From Ilyonectria destructans (taxonomy: Eukaryota > Ascomycota > Sordariomycetes > Hypocreales > Nectriaceae), in assembly GCA_020740775.1 (NCBI GenBank), contig JAHEWK010000014.1, positions 1,488,001 through 1,552,000 on the forward strand: a DNA stretch of 64,000 bases, given 5' to 3'. Below are positions 9,942 through 22,399 of the stretch, piece by piece. Under the pieces are notes generated by a model that did not search any database, had not been told where the DNA came from, and saw only the letters and a list, made by a program, of their open reading frames with translations. The translations under genes were made by a program, and so were the position numbers. Within the stretch, counting starts at the first letter, position 1. The number at the start of each line of letters is the position of its first letter.

Positions 9942-11633
9942 ATGTCCGGCGAATCAAACTACCTGTCATGGACCAAGAACGGTCTCATCGAGCGCGTTAA
10001 GCAGCTCGAGGCCGAGCTGAGGTCCCGGCCGGCCCCGCCAGCCCCGGAGCCGGAGCCGGTTCCTCAGAAGCAGCCCGAGCCCGAGAGCGGCGATGGTGCG
10101 GCGACGTCGGCTGCGTCAGAGGTCAAGAAGCCCAAGCCCAAGGGCAAGCGCAAGGTCGATCCGTCCAAGTACTCAACCCGGTACATTGCGCTGAAGCTGG
10201 CGTACCTGGGCAAGAACTACGGCGGCTTCGAGTTCCAGGCCATGGCCACGCAGACGTCCATCGAGGAGGAGCTGTGGAACGCCCTGACCAAGGCATGCCT
10301 CATCTTCCCCAAGGACAAAAAGGTCGTGGACTTTGACTGCTGCGAGTACTCCAAGTGTGGCCGCACCGACAAGGGCGTCAGCGCCTTTGGCCAGGTCATC
10401 GGGCTCCGCGTCCGCAGCAACAGGCCACTGCCCAAGAAGCGAAGCCCGCCAAGTCAGGGGGCTGAGGGTGCAGATGCCATGGTGGTGGATGAACAGTCTG
10501 GAGAGAAGACGGAGGCAGCAGTGGAGGGGGATGAAGAAGAGGAGGATACGTCTTTTGACTCGATCAAGGATGAGCTGCAGTACCCACGTATACTCAACCG
10601 CATGCTGCCTCCTGAGATCCGTATCCTCGCTTGGTGTCCCGCGCCACCGCCCAACTTCTCTGCTCGCTTCTCGTGTCGCGAGCGACAGTATCGGTACTTC
10701 TTCACGCAGCCGGCCTTCTCGCCCGACCCCAAGGCGGGAGGCAAGTCGGGATGGCTCGACATTGAGGCCATGCGCGATGCTGCGAAGCGCTACGAGGGCG
10801 ATCATGACTTCCGCAACCTGTGCAAGATCGACCCCGGCAAGCAAATCACAAACTTTTCCCGCACTATCTACGAGGCCGACATCGTGGAGGTCAAGGACGT
10901 TGCGACTGCGCTGCCATACTTGGCTAACCCGGGCTTCGCGCCTGCGGGGGCGCTAGACGGGTCGGCGATACACCCCAAGGTCTACTCCTTCAACGTGCGA
11001 GGTTCCGCGTTCCTGTGGCACCAGATCCGACACATGGTTGCGGTGCTCTTCTTTGTCGCACAGGGCCTCGAGAAGCCCGAGGTCGTCACTCAACTACTCG
11101 ACGTGACCACCAACCCGTGCAAGCCCAACTACGGCATGGCCGACGAGGTGCCACTGGTTCTGTGGGACTGCATTTTCCCTGGAGACGAGGCCGCGCCGTC
11201 AACCAAGAATTATGACGCCCTCAAGTGGGTGTACCTGGCCGATGACCCGGCGCTCAGCAAGTTCGGTCAGTTCGGCGTCATCGACGGCATGTGGGCGCAC
11301 TGGCGCGAGCACAAACTCGACGAGTTGCTGTCGAACCAGCTTCTGCAGCTCGTCTCGCAACAGAGCAGCTCCGATCCTTCGCGGCGAATCGAGCGACCGA
11401 AGACGGTTGCGCCGAATAGCAAGCAGGCCAACAGCGTCGTCGTCTACGAGGGCGGGAACTGCGGGCGCATGGGCGGACGATACATCCCGCTGATGAAGAA
11501 AGACCGAATGCAGGCGCCCGAGGAGCAGAATGACCGGTATGCGAAGCGCAAGGGCTACGCGGGATCGGAGGACATGAGGCAGAAAAAAGGGTTCGGCAGG
11601 CGAAAGATGGACGAGTCCATGACGGACGAGTAG
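9942..11633 (+). CDS. DEG1: tRNA pseudouridine synthase Deg1/Pus3 (positions 38/39), TruA family
   Basis: Isomerises uridine to pseudouridine at positions 38 and 39 in the anticodon arm of tRNAs. The frame has no intron. From ATG 9942 (context GCACCATGTCC) it gives 563 residues starting MSGESNYLSWTKNGLIERV, the usual Deg1 start, with a short coiled coil and a Pro/Glu-rich linker. The catalytic motif CGRTDKGVSAFGQV carries the nucleophile Asp (codon 10368-10370, residue 143). Other TruA landmarks are ARFSCRERQYRYFF, NLCKIDPGKQ and FLWHQIRHMVAVLFFVAQGLE. An acidic insertion (~180-205) lies between the motif and the second half-domain. The basic C-terminal tail ends KKGFGRRKMDE. An in-frame ATG at 9744 would add 66 Arg/Ser-rich residues that could be a mitochondrial presequence. 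The gene converges with GPI15. Confidence 0.92.
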   Translation: MSGESNYLSWTKNGLIERVKQLEAELRSRPAPPAPEPEPVPQKQPEPESGDGAATSAASEVKKPKPKGKRKVDPSKYSTRYIALKLAYLGKNYGGFEFQAMATQTSIEEELWNALTKACLIFPKDKKVVDFDCCEYSKCGRTDKGVSAFGQVIGLRVRSNRPLPKKRSPPSQGAEGADAMVVDEQSGEKTEAAVEGDEEEEDTSFDSIKDELQYPRILNRMLPPEIRILAWCPAPPPNFSARFSCRERQYRYFFTQPAFSPDPKAGGKSGWLDIEAMRDAAKRYEGDHDFRNLCKIDPGKQITNFSRTIYEADIVEVKDVATALPYLANPGFAPAGALDGSAIHPKVYSFNVRGSAFLWHQIRHMVAVLFFVAQGLEKPEVVTQLLDVTTNPCKPNYGMADEVPLVLWDCIFPGDEAAPSTKNYDALKWVYLADDPALSKFGQFGVIDGMWAHWREHKLDELLSNQLLQLVSQQSSSDPSRRIERPKTVAPNSKQANSVVVYEGGNCGRMGGRYIPLMKKDRMQAPEEQNDRYAKRKGYAGSEDMRQKKGFGRRKMDESMTDE

Positions 11634-11746
11634 ACATTAGATATCCATGCTGGGGTCAGCATAGGTTCATGAAAAGTGACAAAGCGCTGGGACACATATA
11701 GACAGGCGCAATAAAAACACGATCCCTTGTTGGGTGGTATAAAGCT

Positions 11747-12379
11747 CTATGATATTAGTCCCTTTTCTTCTCCTCTGCCTTCATACAAGCAACCTCTTGC
11801 ACCTCTCCATACTTCCTCGACAATCTTCAACCGAGGCAACAAGCCGGGGAACACAACGACGACATCTTCTTCGCCCTCGACAACAACGACGAGGTAGTAC
11901 CTGACCTCGAACCCACGAAACGCCTCGTTGACCAAGATGTCTCGAATCTTCTCGGTGGGGATGAACCTCGTTGCCGTGTTCGCAAGATAGCTAGCCGGCG
12001 ACTCGCTCGTCTGGACACCCAGCCCCCTCATAACGAGCAGGCTCTCGCACGCATAGCCTCTCCGGCTGAGCAGCCACAGCAGCGCAACGGCGGCGGGGAC
12101 AAGGACGGGCACGGGGATGCGGTCGGCGAGGCACGCGACGGTGCGGCCGGCCGGAGAGCGGAAGTAGGCCGGGGCGCGGAGCAGCGGGGTGCGTTCGGCG
12201 AGCGGCGAGAGGGCGTAGCGGGCGTGCAGGATGAGGACGGTCGCGAGGGAGACCAGCAGGCGGGCGACGAGGAGGACGACGTGGAGGGGCGTTGGGAGAG
12301 GCCGCAGTGTTGTAACGGTGAATTCGGCGGTTGTGGGTGAGGGGCGACGGATTTGGAGGCGGGGGCATGTCGAGAGCAT
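11747..12379 (-). CDS. GPI15: GPI-GlcNAc transferase subunit PIG-H (Gpi15)
   Basis: Subunit of the ER-membrane complex that transfers GlcNAc to phosphatidylinositol, the first step of GPI-anchor synthesis. Intronless, 210 residues. Two hydrophobic segments (~33-52 and ~90-105) form the membrane hairpin. The PIG-H domain follows: ESLLVMRGLGVQTSE (112-126), FIPTEKIRDILVNEAFRGF (139-157), then a beta-rich stretch YYLVVVVEGEEDVVVVFPGL and LLPRLKIVEEVWRGAR. These motifs are diagnostic for the family. The N-terminus is Arg/Pro-rich and the start is chosen as the first ATG of the open frame. The 3' end lies 114 bp from the end of DEG1 (convergent). Confidence 0.88.
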   Translation of the reverse strand: MLSTCPRLQIRRPSPTTAEFTVTTLRPLPTPLHVVLLVARLLVSLATVLILHARYALSPLAERTPLLRAPAYFRSPAGRTVACLADRIPVPVLVPAAVALLWLLSRRGYACESLLVMRGLGVQTSESPASYLANTATRFIPTEKIRDILVNEAFRGFEVRYYLVVVVEGEEDVVVVFPGLLPRLKIVEEVWRGARGCLYEGRGEEKGLIS

Positions 12380-14147
12380 GTTGGCGGTGGTGTCGTAGAG
12401 AGGTTCGCTCGGTCAATAGAAGGCCATCATGGGGATGGATGCTCAGGGACGGTGCAAGCCAGGCAAGCTGACGGGGTTGATGCGTGGGCGACAATTCGAT
12501 TTATTAGAGGGTGTTATTTCCGCATGGAGTTTCGATGAGGGATTTGGAGCTGCAGCGCTGTGCCAGCCAGCGACGAGAGAGAGAAATTGCCAATCCAAAA
12601 CGATGTTGCTGGAAGCTGTGGTTGCTGTCGCAGCCGTGGTTATGGTGTTGAAAGTAAGTTACAGTGGCACATCACAGCTCCAGCGCCCCCACTACCGGAG
12701 TTTACCCCCATAGCGCAGCCAGGTACCTTTATCTACCAAAAACCCAGCGACTTTTCTCGACTGTAATGGTCTAACGGCGAAGACGTTCACAACGCCCAGC
12801 TGTCCACCCCAAATCCATTAGCACCCTCTCGCCGCGCCCCGTCCGAACGCTGCGGTGGCCGCCCACTCGTACGGGAAACCTACGATGCTGGTAACATTCA
12901 TTGCGGCCCTCAGCACTGGAGATGACCCTTGAGGGAGGATTCACTCTGCAGAGACCTCTCCCCCGTCACGTGGCGGGTGGGATCACGTTCGTGCGAGGGG
13001 CTTGGGTTGGAATTGGCTGGGATGGAACTGTTCAACGCTTCTTTTTTTGCACTTTTTGCCGATTGATATGGGGACTTTGCGCATTCTAAAAAATACTAGT
13101 TGAGCTTGTCGACAATGGTAGTTTTACTTGCGGAAGTTTGATGCCCTTTTTACTCTTTGGCGGTGTTGCGTTGTGCGATTCGAACCCTTCAAGCCATCTC
13201 AGGCTTACACTATGGTGCTGATGCTATCACCACTCTTAGCAACTGCATGCTTGCTCAAGTTACAGACAGATTCAGTCACTCGCGCACTGCGCCAACGCAC
13301 TCAAGCTACAATCACACATTGCAAAAATGAACATTTAGAAGCAAAAAGTAGAATTAAATAGTCATCACATCGTTATTATTTAAACCCATCTCATTCAACT
13401 GATCAGCAATAACATATCGCCCATACTTCATTCCCATCAAAATCCATCCCAGTCTTCCATGCGCAATCCCTCAAAAACTCAAACAAGTGCCGTGAGGCAG
13501 CATTGTATAAAGCACCCCGCCGTATTCTTTGGCTTGTGCCCTTGATTTTTGCCATCCATCATCTCCCCATCTGCTCTCCCATGGTGGCTTACATTTCATC
13601 CCATCCGCTTTCCATTCCACCCATCATCCCAACTCAAAGTGAACAAAGAAAGCCCATACATCCCCATATCCAGAGCTTAACAAAACAAATATCATATGTC
13701 TGTTATTCTGTATCCATCAAACATAATCTGTGTATAAACATCTGCCGCCTGCTGTTGCAAAAGGATCGTCAAGAATCCAAGGCTCAGAAAAAAACGAAAA
13801 CAAAAAGTCGTCTCTTGCCGGGTATCACCGCGCCTGCGAGACGACCTAACCTCATGGCATATGAAGCAAAGAAGTCAAAGAAAAAGCATACAAAATCGCA
13901 ATAAATGCTCTCAGACTTAAAAAGTACCACGCTGCTTTACCATTTCTTCCTCCACAAAATATCCAACAGACAGCGGGCACATAATAACATCGTCGTGAGA
14001 CGAACTCAGGTAGGAGAAAGTGGTATCGAGGTATTTGAATCGACAACGCCAATCGCCATGCACAGAATCGAAGAGTACAACGGTAATAGGGAGAGGAGTA
14101 GAAGGGGGAAATAGCACCAGTCAGCGCCTGCGATCAAGCACCAGCTC
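12380..14147. other. Intergenic, 1.8 kb
   Basis: The left part is the promoter side of GPI15, and the right part is the 3' flank of the WD40 gene. From about 13360 to 13800 the sequence is AT-richer, consistent with a long 3' UTR. Small open frames have no recognisable domain. Confidence 0.5.
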
Positions 14148-17100
14148 TTAAATCATCTCGCTTCGGTGCAGTCCCGTCGACATATGCCTGTTCTTTGTCT
14201 CAATGGGCGATCGCATTGTTTCCTGATCGTACATCATAGGAGGTGGAGACTGAAGTCGACGGGGCATAGGGACGCTCTCGTATGGCGCCTCGAAAGGCGG
14301 GGACTTGACTCGAGCATCCTTGCGGCTACGGCTAGCCGAACGCAGGCGCTCAGTTGCCTTGGAGAAGCGAGTTGAGATACTGTTGTCTCCATTGCTGCGG
14401 CCTCGGCTGTGGCCCTTGGCGTTGGCCATTGTTGGGGGGCTACCGCCGGGGGCCGGCCCGTCGTTGCCCGACGTGTCGTCATCGTCCATGACGATTTCAA
14501 TCATGCCAGACCCAACCGCACCCATCTCATGGTGTCGTGGCATGTGTGGGAGGGGTGCGGGAGGAGGGGGAGGAGGGGTAGCCAAATGCTGAAGCTCCTT
14601 CAACAGCGTGGGGGCCGGAGGCGGTGGAGGAGGAACTTGTTCCTCATGAGATCGGCGCCGCTCATCGTGTACGACCTCATCAATGCGACGAGATCCTCCA
14701 CCAATGCTGTTCTTGCGTCCGAAGCGGGTTGGGCCAGGCTCGTCAGGAATAGGCGCGGACATGCTTCTGGGGATAACGGGTCGCGAAGGCGGCTGGTACA
14801 CCGTCGATGGAAGAAGAGTTAACAGATTCTCCTGGTGATCCTTAGGGGGGCTTTCAGGAGAGACTTGGGGCGAGTGTCTCTGGGCAAAGGTGGCTGGGAT
14901 CGGAGGGACATCAGGCAGTAGCGAGTTGCCATTGTCGTTCCTGTAATCGGTCTCGATGATGAGTCTCATTGCCTTGGGAGTCGCGGGCAGCCCGATGACC
15001 GGGCCATTCCGGGCATACATGCTCTTGGGTGGGCTCTTAGGAGGCGCCGTGGCACTCCGAGGAGGAAGATCGTCGGACAGAGCCTGGGTCTCAGCAACCT
15101 CGACGCCAAATTGCATCAAGGCCGGGGATAACTGGCTGGGATGAGGAATGGGAGGGGCCTGGGGACGCTTGGCTAGGGACTTCCGCCGCTCCTCAAGCTC
15201 CCGGGCGGCCTGTTCCTTCTTGCGTTGTCGTTCATCCTTCATCTGTCGCAGGTCACCAGCGTGCTCAGTCGAAGCAGCCCGTCCGTGAATAGCAAGAAGC
15301 CCGACCGTCTCGGCAGTCTCCGTCTGGGCTCTGGCGCGAGTCTCAGGCTGTTCTTTCATGGCCACCACAGGTGAGTTGAGGCCACGGCTGGCGCTTCGGC
15401 TATGCTTTGCACGAAACAGCTCCTGGGCCACCATGGCGGCCTTGAAGTCCTCCTCATCCTCTGAACCCTGGTAGTGAAGCGCCTGAGCTGACATTGGCAG
15501 AGGAGACGAAGGGGATCGCTGGGCAGAACCAGTTCTGTCCTGACTCCTACCACGGATATCCAGTGCCGGGGGGATGTGTCGACCCTCTGGGCTGCGACGA
15601 CGGCTACCGCGACTTGAAGTACGACTGCCAGGCTTAGGCTTGGGGGCACTGAACTTCCTGATAGTCAAAGGGTCGGGCATTTCGGTGCGGCTCGGGGTGC
15701 TCAGCTGGATCAGGTCCTCTGGAGACATGGGAACTGGAGAGGTGGGTGATCTCTTAGCCTTGGACCAGGCTCGAGAAGCGCCACGGCCACGTTCCTCGGA
15801 GACTTCGCGCGACTTGGTAGATCTCTCGCGGCTACCTTGGCGGCCACGAGATCTCTCTCTGCTGCCTTGGCGACTGCGCGACTTCTTATAGTGCTGTGCA
15901 GCATCCAAGCTGTGAATGTAGTCATCGCGGTGTCTGATGGCTTGCTGTCGTAGGCTACGTCCAGCACTTGAGGCCGACGTGACGGAGCTCGCCACAGATC
16001 CAGTGCCACGACGACGAGAAGGCCAGTGAAATCGGGTAGATGAAGTGACAGACTGCTCGGGTGAAGTCACCTCTCTGGTCTCCACCTGGTCCCAGGCCTC
16101 TAGATGCATGTCCACGCCGACCGGGATCCGGCCGCGAGAACCATTGCGACGGTTCGATCGAGATTCTTCCATCTTCATCATAACGTTCTTGTCAGGCGAA
16201 GGGGGGGTTTCACCATCGGGGCCTCGCACCAGCCTTTGGTATCCGTCTCGCATCATCATTGGGCTTGCAGTAGCCGCTCGTTGAAGAGCAATCCCAGCAC
16301 TCATGTTGTCTTGGCCGGAAGAGATTGCGCGGTGATGACCTAATCGGTTCTCCATGGCAAGAGGGGGGGTGGCTTTCTTCTTGAGTTGATCGCGGTTGAG
16401 ATCAGATGGAAGCTCGCCGATGGAGGGAAGGCGACCACGTCCAAAGTTTGGGCCAGCACCTCGGGCAGAGGTTGGCGTGTTGAACCTGCTGTTGCTTGAG
16501 GGTCTCAGGAATGCAGTGGTGGCCTCCTGAGAAGGTCCAGGAGAAACGGCAGACTCGGCGATGGGAGTCGCGCCTGCAGCAATAGGAGTCTTGCCGCCAT
16601 CACCCTGCGAGAAGAACTTGGACTTCTGTGCTTGGTCGCCAAACGAGGTGATAAGCTTCAGGGCAGACGTCTTGGCAATGCTGCGCTGTGGCCCTCGCTG
16701 GATACCAGGAGGGGATAGGGGAGGGCTGAGAATCTCCGGGATGCTAGGCGTGAGGCTCTGGAAGTTGAGTTGCACAGCAGATGGAGAAGTCCAAGGCTCG
16801 GTGGACTCTTGGTCGGTGCATGCGAAGCAACGGATGGCCAGCTGCTGCTGCCCATGCTGAACAGCCCACTCTCCCCACTTCCGAATGATGGCAGCTTGAC
16901 GCTCCCAAACACCGGGGAATGCGACGCAAGTTAGGATCAGGGCCTCCATGTATCGCCTGTGTGAGATGTAAATCTCAATGGCATCAGTGTGGTCACCCAT
17001 GCCGAGCATGATAGTGACTGCAGCGTGAACATCGCCTGTCTCGAGCAGACGCTGGACGTAAGCACGTCCGAGCTTATGCTGAGATGCCTGGCCACCGATG

Positions 17101-19155
17101 CCACTCAAAGCCAACAACATCCAATCCTGCGAGGTCATGTTTTCGGAGCTGGCAGCCATGACATCGGCATCAAGATCACCAAGCCATTTGGCCAGCAAAA
17201 TGCGGCTCGGGGAACCTGAGATATGTCGGCTCATCTCATCCCGGATGAGGTCTTCAATCTCCTTGTTCCATCCAAAGATGGTGTTCAGCATCTGACGACG
17301 GAGGTCGTCGTTGGTGAGACGAGAGTTGTTCGGCACCATGGGGTGCTTATACGGGATGTCACTCAGGCGCGTCCGCGTATACTTGAAGAGATCATGAACC
17401 TTGTTGTCGTCTGGGCTGCGAGGGACTTCATGTCTCAACCGGGAAGGCTTATGTCGGGACCGTATTGAGGACGTTGTGCTTGTTGTTCCCATGGAGTATC
17501 CCATAGAGTAACTATCCATTTCTTTCTTACCAACTGTCGATGACTTGAGCGAAGATCCAGCAGAGATGTAGGTATTCTCAGTCATGCCCCTTGATCTCAA
17601 GGAGCCGGGATAACGGCCAGGGGTTCGAGATCCTCCCGAAGACTTGGTGACAGACGACAGGTTGCTTCGGCTGGATACTGGACTAGCCGACTCATAGGAA
17701 ATCTCACCTCCAGAGTCCTGAACGTTGTGTCGAGCAAGGCGGGCAAATGGCGATAAATGGTCATCATCACTCTCAGAGATTCCCATGTCCAGGGGGATGG
17801 AGCTGCTTTCAGACTCGGATGTGTTGATAGTTGTGGCCGAGCGGACCGACCGGTCGCCAGTCTCCTCGGAGACAGGGGGGGAAGGTGGCAAAAGGTTGGC
17901 AGGGTGCTGGACATTTGCCACTATGATGGAAGGGGAGTTGAGGTCGAACTGCTGCGCCGTGTTGTTGGGGCCAAGCGTAAACAGGGAGGCACCAGGGCCG
18001 TAGACGGCGAGGCCTCTGACATGTTCCAGAGTGGGGATGGAATCATAGGTGACATGCTTAGTCCTGACATCCCATGATAGTGTTTGGCTGTGGTGGATGT
18101 TAGTGAGTGACGGATCATGCAGTTAAGCGCGCGCGTGGGTTAGGGGGGTCTGTGATAGTAAGCGTTGAACGTACGAGTCAGAGTATTGGATTATGCGGCC
18201 GTTTTTGGACCAGCCCATCCAGTTGGGACCATTCAGAAAGTTCTCAGTCCGTCGTAAAACGCGGACGATCTTGGCAGGATCATCAGCGTTGAACAATTTG
18301 GCCACACTCCAAACCCGAAGGTCGCCGTCGTGCGTTTGCACGGCGAGCATGTCGGATTTTTGTCGCGAGGATGACGCATGCCAAGCCAACGTTACAATTG
18401 GTGACGGCCCTCTTGATGTAGTAAGGTTGTGGAGAATAGTGAAACGAGGCTGCAGAGTTGCGACAAGTAGAGAGCCATTTTGATATCTGGGACCCAGTTA
18501 GTGGGGAGTTGCGCCTCGCTCTTCGAACTGAATAAAACTTACCCAATGGCAAATGTACGGCAATCGGCTGATGGTGCCAATGCTGTCACGGCAATTTGAT
18601 CTAGCGTCCTTGAAGAGATGTGTTCGGAAGTTGTGGGCTCGAATAGAATGACGCTTCCTTGCGTGTTGCCTGCATTTTGTTAATTCCCATTGGACCGGTA
18701 TAAGCATTTAAAGGGTGCATACCAAACGCCACATTTCCGTTTCGCATCCAAGCCGCACAAGTGAGGTGCTCATAAGACGCAAATCGGGAGACTTCATCTC
18801 CTGTCATCAAATCCCATACGATCGCCGTTTGCCCTGAGTCGTAGCTCACGACAAAACGACCACCGCCCAGTTCACTATGGTTATCCACGGCCAACAATTG
18901 AACCTCGTCGGCGTGACGGGAGAACCTCCGCTCGATGGTCAGGGTGTCGTGGTGGCTGCAGACGATCGAAGATCCCTGAGCATAGAGGAACATGGACGCC
19001 GTGGCGGCGCATGGGTCGAAGAACTTGAGGTTCTTGGCGGAGGGCATGGTAGAGAAATCTTGAGCGACCGCAGCCCTTCCTCTTGATGACCTCCCGGAGC
19101 TCATCGAGACGGCGCCGTTTCGCGTTGGCGCGGACATGGCGGACATGGCGGACAT
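14148..19155 (-). CDS. Large WD40-repeat protein with helical repeat module and disordered RS/proline-rich tail
   Basis: Predicted exons on the minus strand are 19155-18723, 18669-18543, 18486-18175 and 18087-14148, with introns of 53, 56 and 87 nt and in-frame joins; total 1603 residues. All three joins restore WD40-like sequence: AFG-NTQGSVILFEP, FAIG-YQNGSLLVATL and YSDS-QTLSWDVRTK. Residues ~25-335 form a beta-propeller (AIVWDLMTGDEVSRF, GDLRVWSV). Residues ~520-715 are alpha-helical and TPR/coat-like (YVQRLLETGDVHAAVTIML, DAIEIYISHRRYMEALIL, WGEWAVQHGQQQLAIRCFAC). The last ~890 residues are disordered: Arg/Ser-rich (SRERSRGRQGSRERS), then a charged coiled coil (QRKKEQAARELEERRKSLA), then PPPPPPAP runs. 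Propeller plus solenoid resembles coat and scaffold proteins such as Sec31 or Gemin5, which is only an architectural analogy. I do not recognise an orthologue of known function. The start is the first of three ATGs in a repeated ATGTCCGCC. Confidence 0.85.
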
Positions 19156-20641
19156 GGTCGCCTAATATCCTTTTCGGTTCTCGATCTACGTCCAAGGAAC
19201 TCTGGTTAGTCGGCCGGGTGGCGGCAGGAACGACGACTTTTCGGAAACCTCTGCAGGTCTGGGCAGTCGTGTGGAACAGTGCACATACAGTTCCAATGCA
19301 GTGTCAACGAGGGATATCCCCCTCTGGCGGGGGATTTCGTCTCTCACTCTCGGAGCAAGAACAGGCGGGAAGCTACACGTTGGGACGGTTGAACATTACT
19401 CGGAGTGCACTGCGGCCCGTATCCGGACAATGACTCCGGAATGCGTCTTGGTGAACCAGAGTTTAGGGCAGCGGTGATCGTTTTGTTCCGTCACAGCAGG
19501 CGATACGGCGAAGCGGGTACCGGCTTGGGGGGTGAGGTTGGACAGCAAGCGTGAGTCGGCGGGAGCTGTATGTCTCGGTCGCAGGGCGGAGGATGAGATG
19601 GACGCCTAGGTTGCGGTGAGAAGGCGAGTTCGAAGGGGTCAGGGAGGCCGCAGGAGAATGAGGAGGCGGAGAGTAGGTAGGTATGTAAAAATAGAGATGA
19701 GGGATTCGGGAGAGATGACAGCAGAGGGTGGAGATGGGGCGAGGAGGTGGTTTTGCTTGTAGTAGAAAGACGCTATAGGCGCAAGACTGGCAGGGAATGA
19801 AGGACGCAGCCGCCTACCTTTTGATGGTGATTGCCCGGGGTCGGACGACAACCGAATGGGGAGAGTGGGCGAAGTGGGCTTGTGGGCGAGCTGGGAGAGG
19901 GGTGTGACCCGGCGCTTGACTTGCAGGAGTAGCTTGGATCTCGAGAGGGACTCGAGAAATGGTGGTGTGTGAGAGGTGAGGAAGCCTGTGCACTCGGTAG
20001 ACGAGGCGAGGGTCGTTAGGTGCACACGAGAAGAGCTGCTAAATGCAAGCAGTAGGATGCAGGACAAGGCGTTTAAGGATGAGGAGGGGGGCGTGTGCAG
20101 TTTTTGATATGAGCCGAGCTGGAGAGAAGAACTGGGGAAGCGAGGTTCTCAAAAAGAAAGAGCTGAGGCAGCTTGGGGGCTGGGGTTGATGGTTGGCGAT
20201 GTATGTTGGTTGTGCAGATGTGATGAGGTGACAGGAGCGGAGACACACGCACACAAGTCACAGTAAACCCAGGAACGGGAGAAGAGGCGAGGGAATAGGA
20301 AGAAGCCCAAGAGGGAAATGGAGAATAAAAAAGAGCAGGTTGGGGTGGTTTTGAGAGACGCAGACGCGCAAGAGGCTTGTCCGGGGGGTGCGATTGGGAG
20401 TGGTGAGCGTGTGTGGGTGCGGTGCTGCGAGAGTGCCTGTGTGATGGGCCATGTACCATGGGCCTTCAAGGGCCTTCACCACCATAGTCAGAGATGGCGC
20501 CTACGAGGTGGCGTCCTGGCATGTCAGTGGTGGCCGGGGGGGCCATATAAAATTAGAGCCCTGCGAACGTTGGGTTCCATGGATCAGCGGATACGGGACC
20601 GGCTCAAGTGCCCAGTTGCCAGGGGCTCAGGGTTGCGTGCC

Positions 20642-20680
20642 TAGGTGCTTTAGGTGCTTTAGGTGCTCGAGGTGCTTGGG
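20642..20680. repeat. Short tandem repeat, unit TAGGTGCTT(T), about four copies
   Basis: TAGGTGCTT, TAGGTGCTTT, AGGTGCTCG and AGGTGCTTGG follow each other in the intergenic region. The repeat is imperfect and its function is unknown. Confidence 0.7.
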
Positions 20681-21255
20681 CGATGCGATTGGAAATGGCG
20701 GGCGGATGGCGCATGGCGCATCATGGATGATGGATGGATGGGCGCATCTGGTTGACCTGGGCCAGTCAGTGGAGACGGACGGCCAAGACGAGACGAGCAG
20801 CTGCACGGCTTGCAAAAACCTGCAAGGCCCAGGGATCCCCCGCTCTCCTGTCCGGTTCCCTCTCGCTTTTCGTCTCGCGACGAGTCTCGGAGCAGGAGAA
20901 GCGAGCGAAGGCGGTTACGTTGGGTTGGTACCTGGCCGGACGACGCTGTGAATGGTGTGAATTGAATGCCGGGGCGGTTGCGGGCTCACTCGGGCTGGCT
21001 TGGGACTGGCGACGGCGGGCGTGGACTGTGGATCGACGGCTGTAGACTGTGGCTATTATGGGCCGTGACAATGTGGACCGGGGCGAGGCGCTGGCGAGCA
21101 AGCATCGAACAGCACGCTGCAAGCTGCAAAGCAGGGCAAAGCAGGGCAAAGGCGAGCAAAGGCGAGCACCGCAACGGGCCAACGTCCAGCAATGCCCCCT
21201 GCCATAATTAGCCTCGTGGGCTGCCCGCGTGCCCGCCCGTAGGCTCTGCCGAGCG

Positions 21256-21280
21256 CTGTTGGACTGTTGGACTGTTGGAC
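21256..21280. repeat. 8-bp tandem repeat CTGTTGGA, three copies
   Basis: Three perfect consecutive copies lie in intergenic sequence. Confidence 0.7.
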
Positions 21281-21790
21281 GCTTGCGTCAAACGCAGTTG
21301 ACTCGCTGGACCGAGTGGCCCTGGTGGAAATGCGGGCTTTGGGACCCTGCGAATCTCCGTCTAGAGGACTCGGTGACTCGGAGGCGTGCGGGCCCATCAC
21401 TATGAATTGTGTCTCGCCGCAGTCGCGAATTGGCCGGGCTCCCACCGCTCCGTCGTCATCGACCCGGTCTGCGTCGTCGTCTTCACATTCGCCCAGACCG
21501 TTGATTTGATTCATTTCATTGCTTCTTCCCGGTCTCGTTGAACCCCTGTCGGCCCTAGAGCCCCTCCTTTGCTCTGTGCTCGGAAGACGGGTTGAGCTAT
21601 GCGGGGTCGGCCTCTGGTGCGACATCTCGACAACCGGCGCACCTACATGGCTCTGCTGTGACGCCGTTGCAGGACGAGGTCTGGCAACACGGCAGTGTGT
21701 ATTCGATCCTGTCCCATCCGGGGCGGTCCGGTACCTTACAGCGGATGTATGTGTGTGCGTGCCCCTGCCTCTGTGTGAGTGCGTACGGGT

Positions 21791-21820
21791 GTGTGCGCCT
21801 GTGTGCGCCTGTGTGCGCCT
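21791..21820. repeat. 10-bp tandem repeat GTGTGCGCCT, three copies
   Basis: Three perfect copies lie inside a longer GT-rich stretch (about 21748-21835). The repeat creates the Thr/His-rich frames on the opposite strand, which therefore should not be read as a gene. Confidence 0.8.
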
Positions 21821-22399
21821 GTGCGTGCTGGTGTACATAGTATATCTGTGGGGAGCTCCGCGCCGGTCTGTCGAACAGTGGTCCGTCTGTCGTTTATTAG
21901 GCCAGTTCATAACGCAAGATGCGCTGGGAGAGCAGCAAATGCGATGCACTTGGGTGCTGGCTGCCCGCTGGCCTGACACGACAACCAGCGAAGACCCGAT
22001 GACACCCTCCATCTGCCACTGTGGCCATCGGTGCCCCCTGGCATCGCCTGGCAGGGCCCGGTGAGCCTGTCAAGCCCTGGTCCCAAGTCCGCCTCGTTCG
22101 CTCGCTCGCAGCAGCTCCTCGCAGCAGCCCGAAACCCCGAGCGGATTGGCGTCTGTTGGTCTTGCGGCTTCTGGCTCGAGGGATTCGACGGGTTCGACTG
22201 GCTCGAGGTCGTACCTTCGCAGCGAAACAGCGTCCAAGGTGCCGGGTGTAAAAGCATGTGGTTGGGGCTGGGGCACGGGGGCGGGGCGCGCCATGAGCGA
22301 CGTTCAATCGACGTCGTCGTGGAAGCGCCCAAGTGTGCTGCATGTGTGTTGCGGCTCTCCATTGGCTGCGCTAGCTGCAAGCTCTGTGTCGGGACGGGC

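Noticed and set aside
13165..13195. tRNA-like T-arm (gattcgaaccc)
   Set aside because: Only the loop matches; the flanking bases do not form a T stem on either strand and there is no A box or acceptor stem nearby.
21056..22012. Minus-strand open frame of 318 codons
   Set aside because: Much of it is translation of GTGTGCGCCT and related repeats (Thr/His-rich); it has no domain and overlaps equally long frames on both strands, which is typical of GC-rich non-coding DNA.
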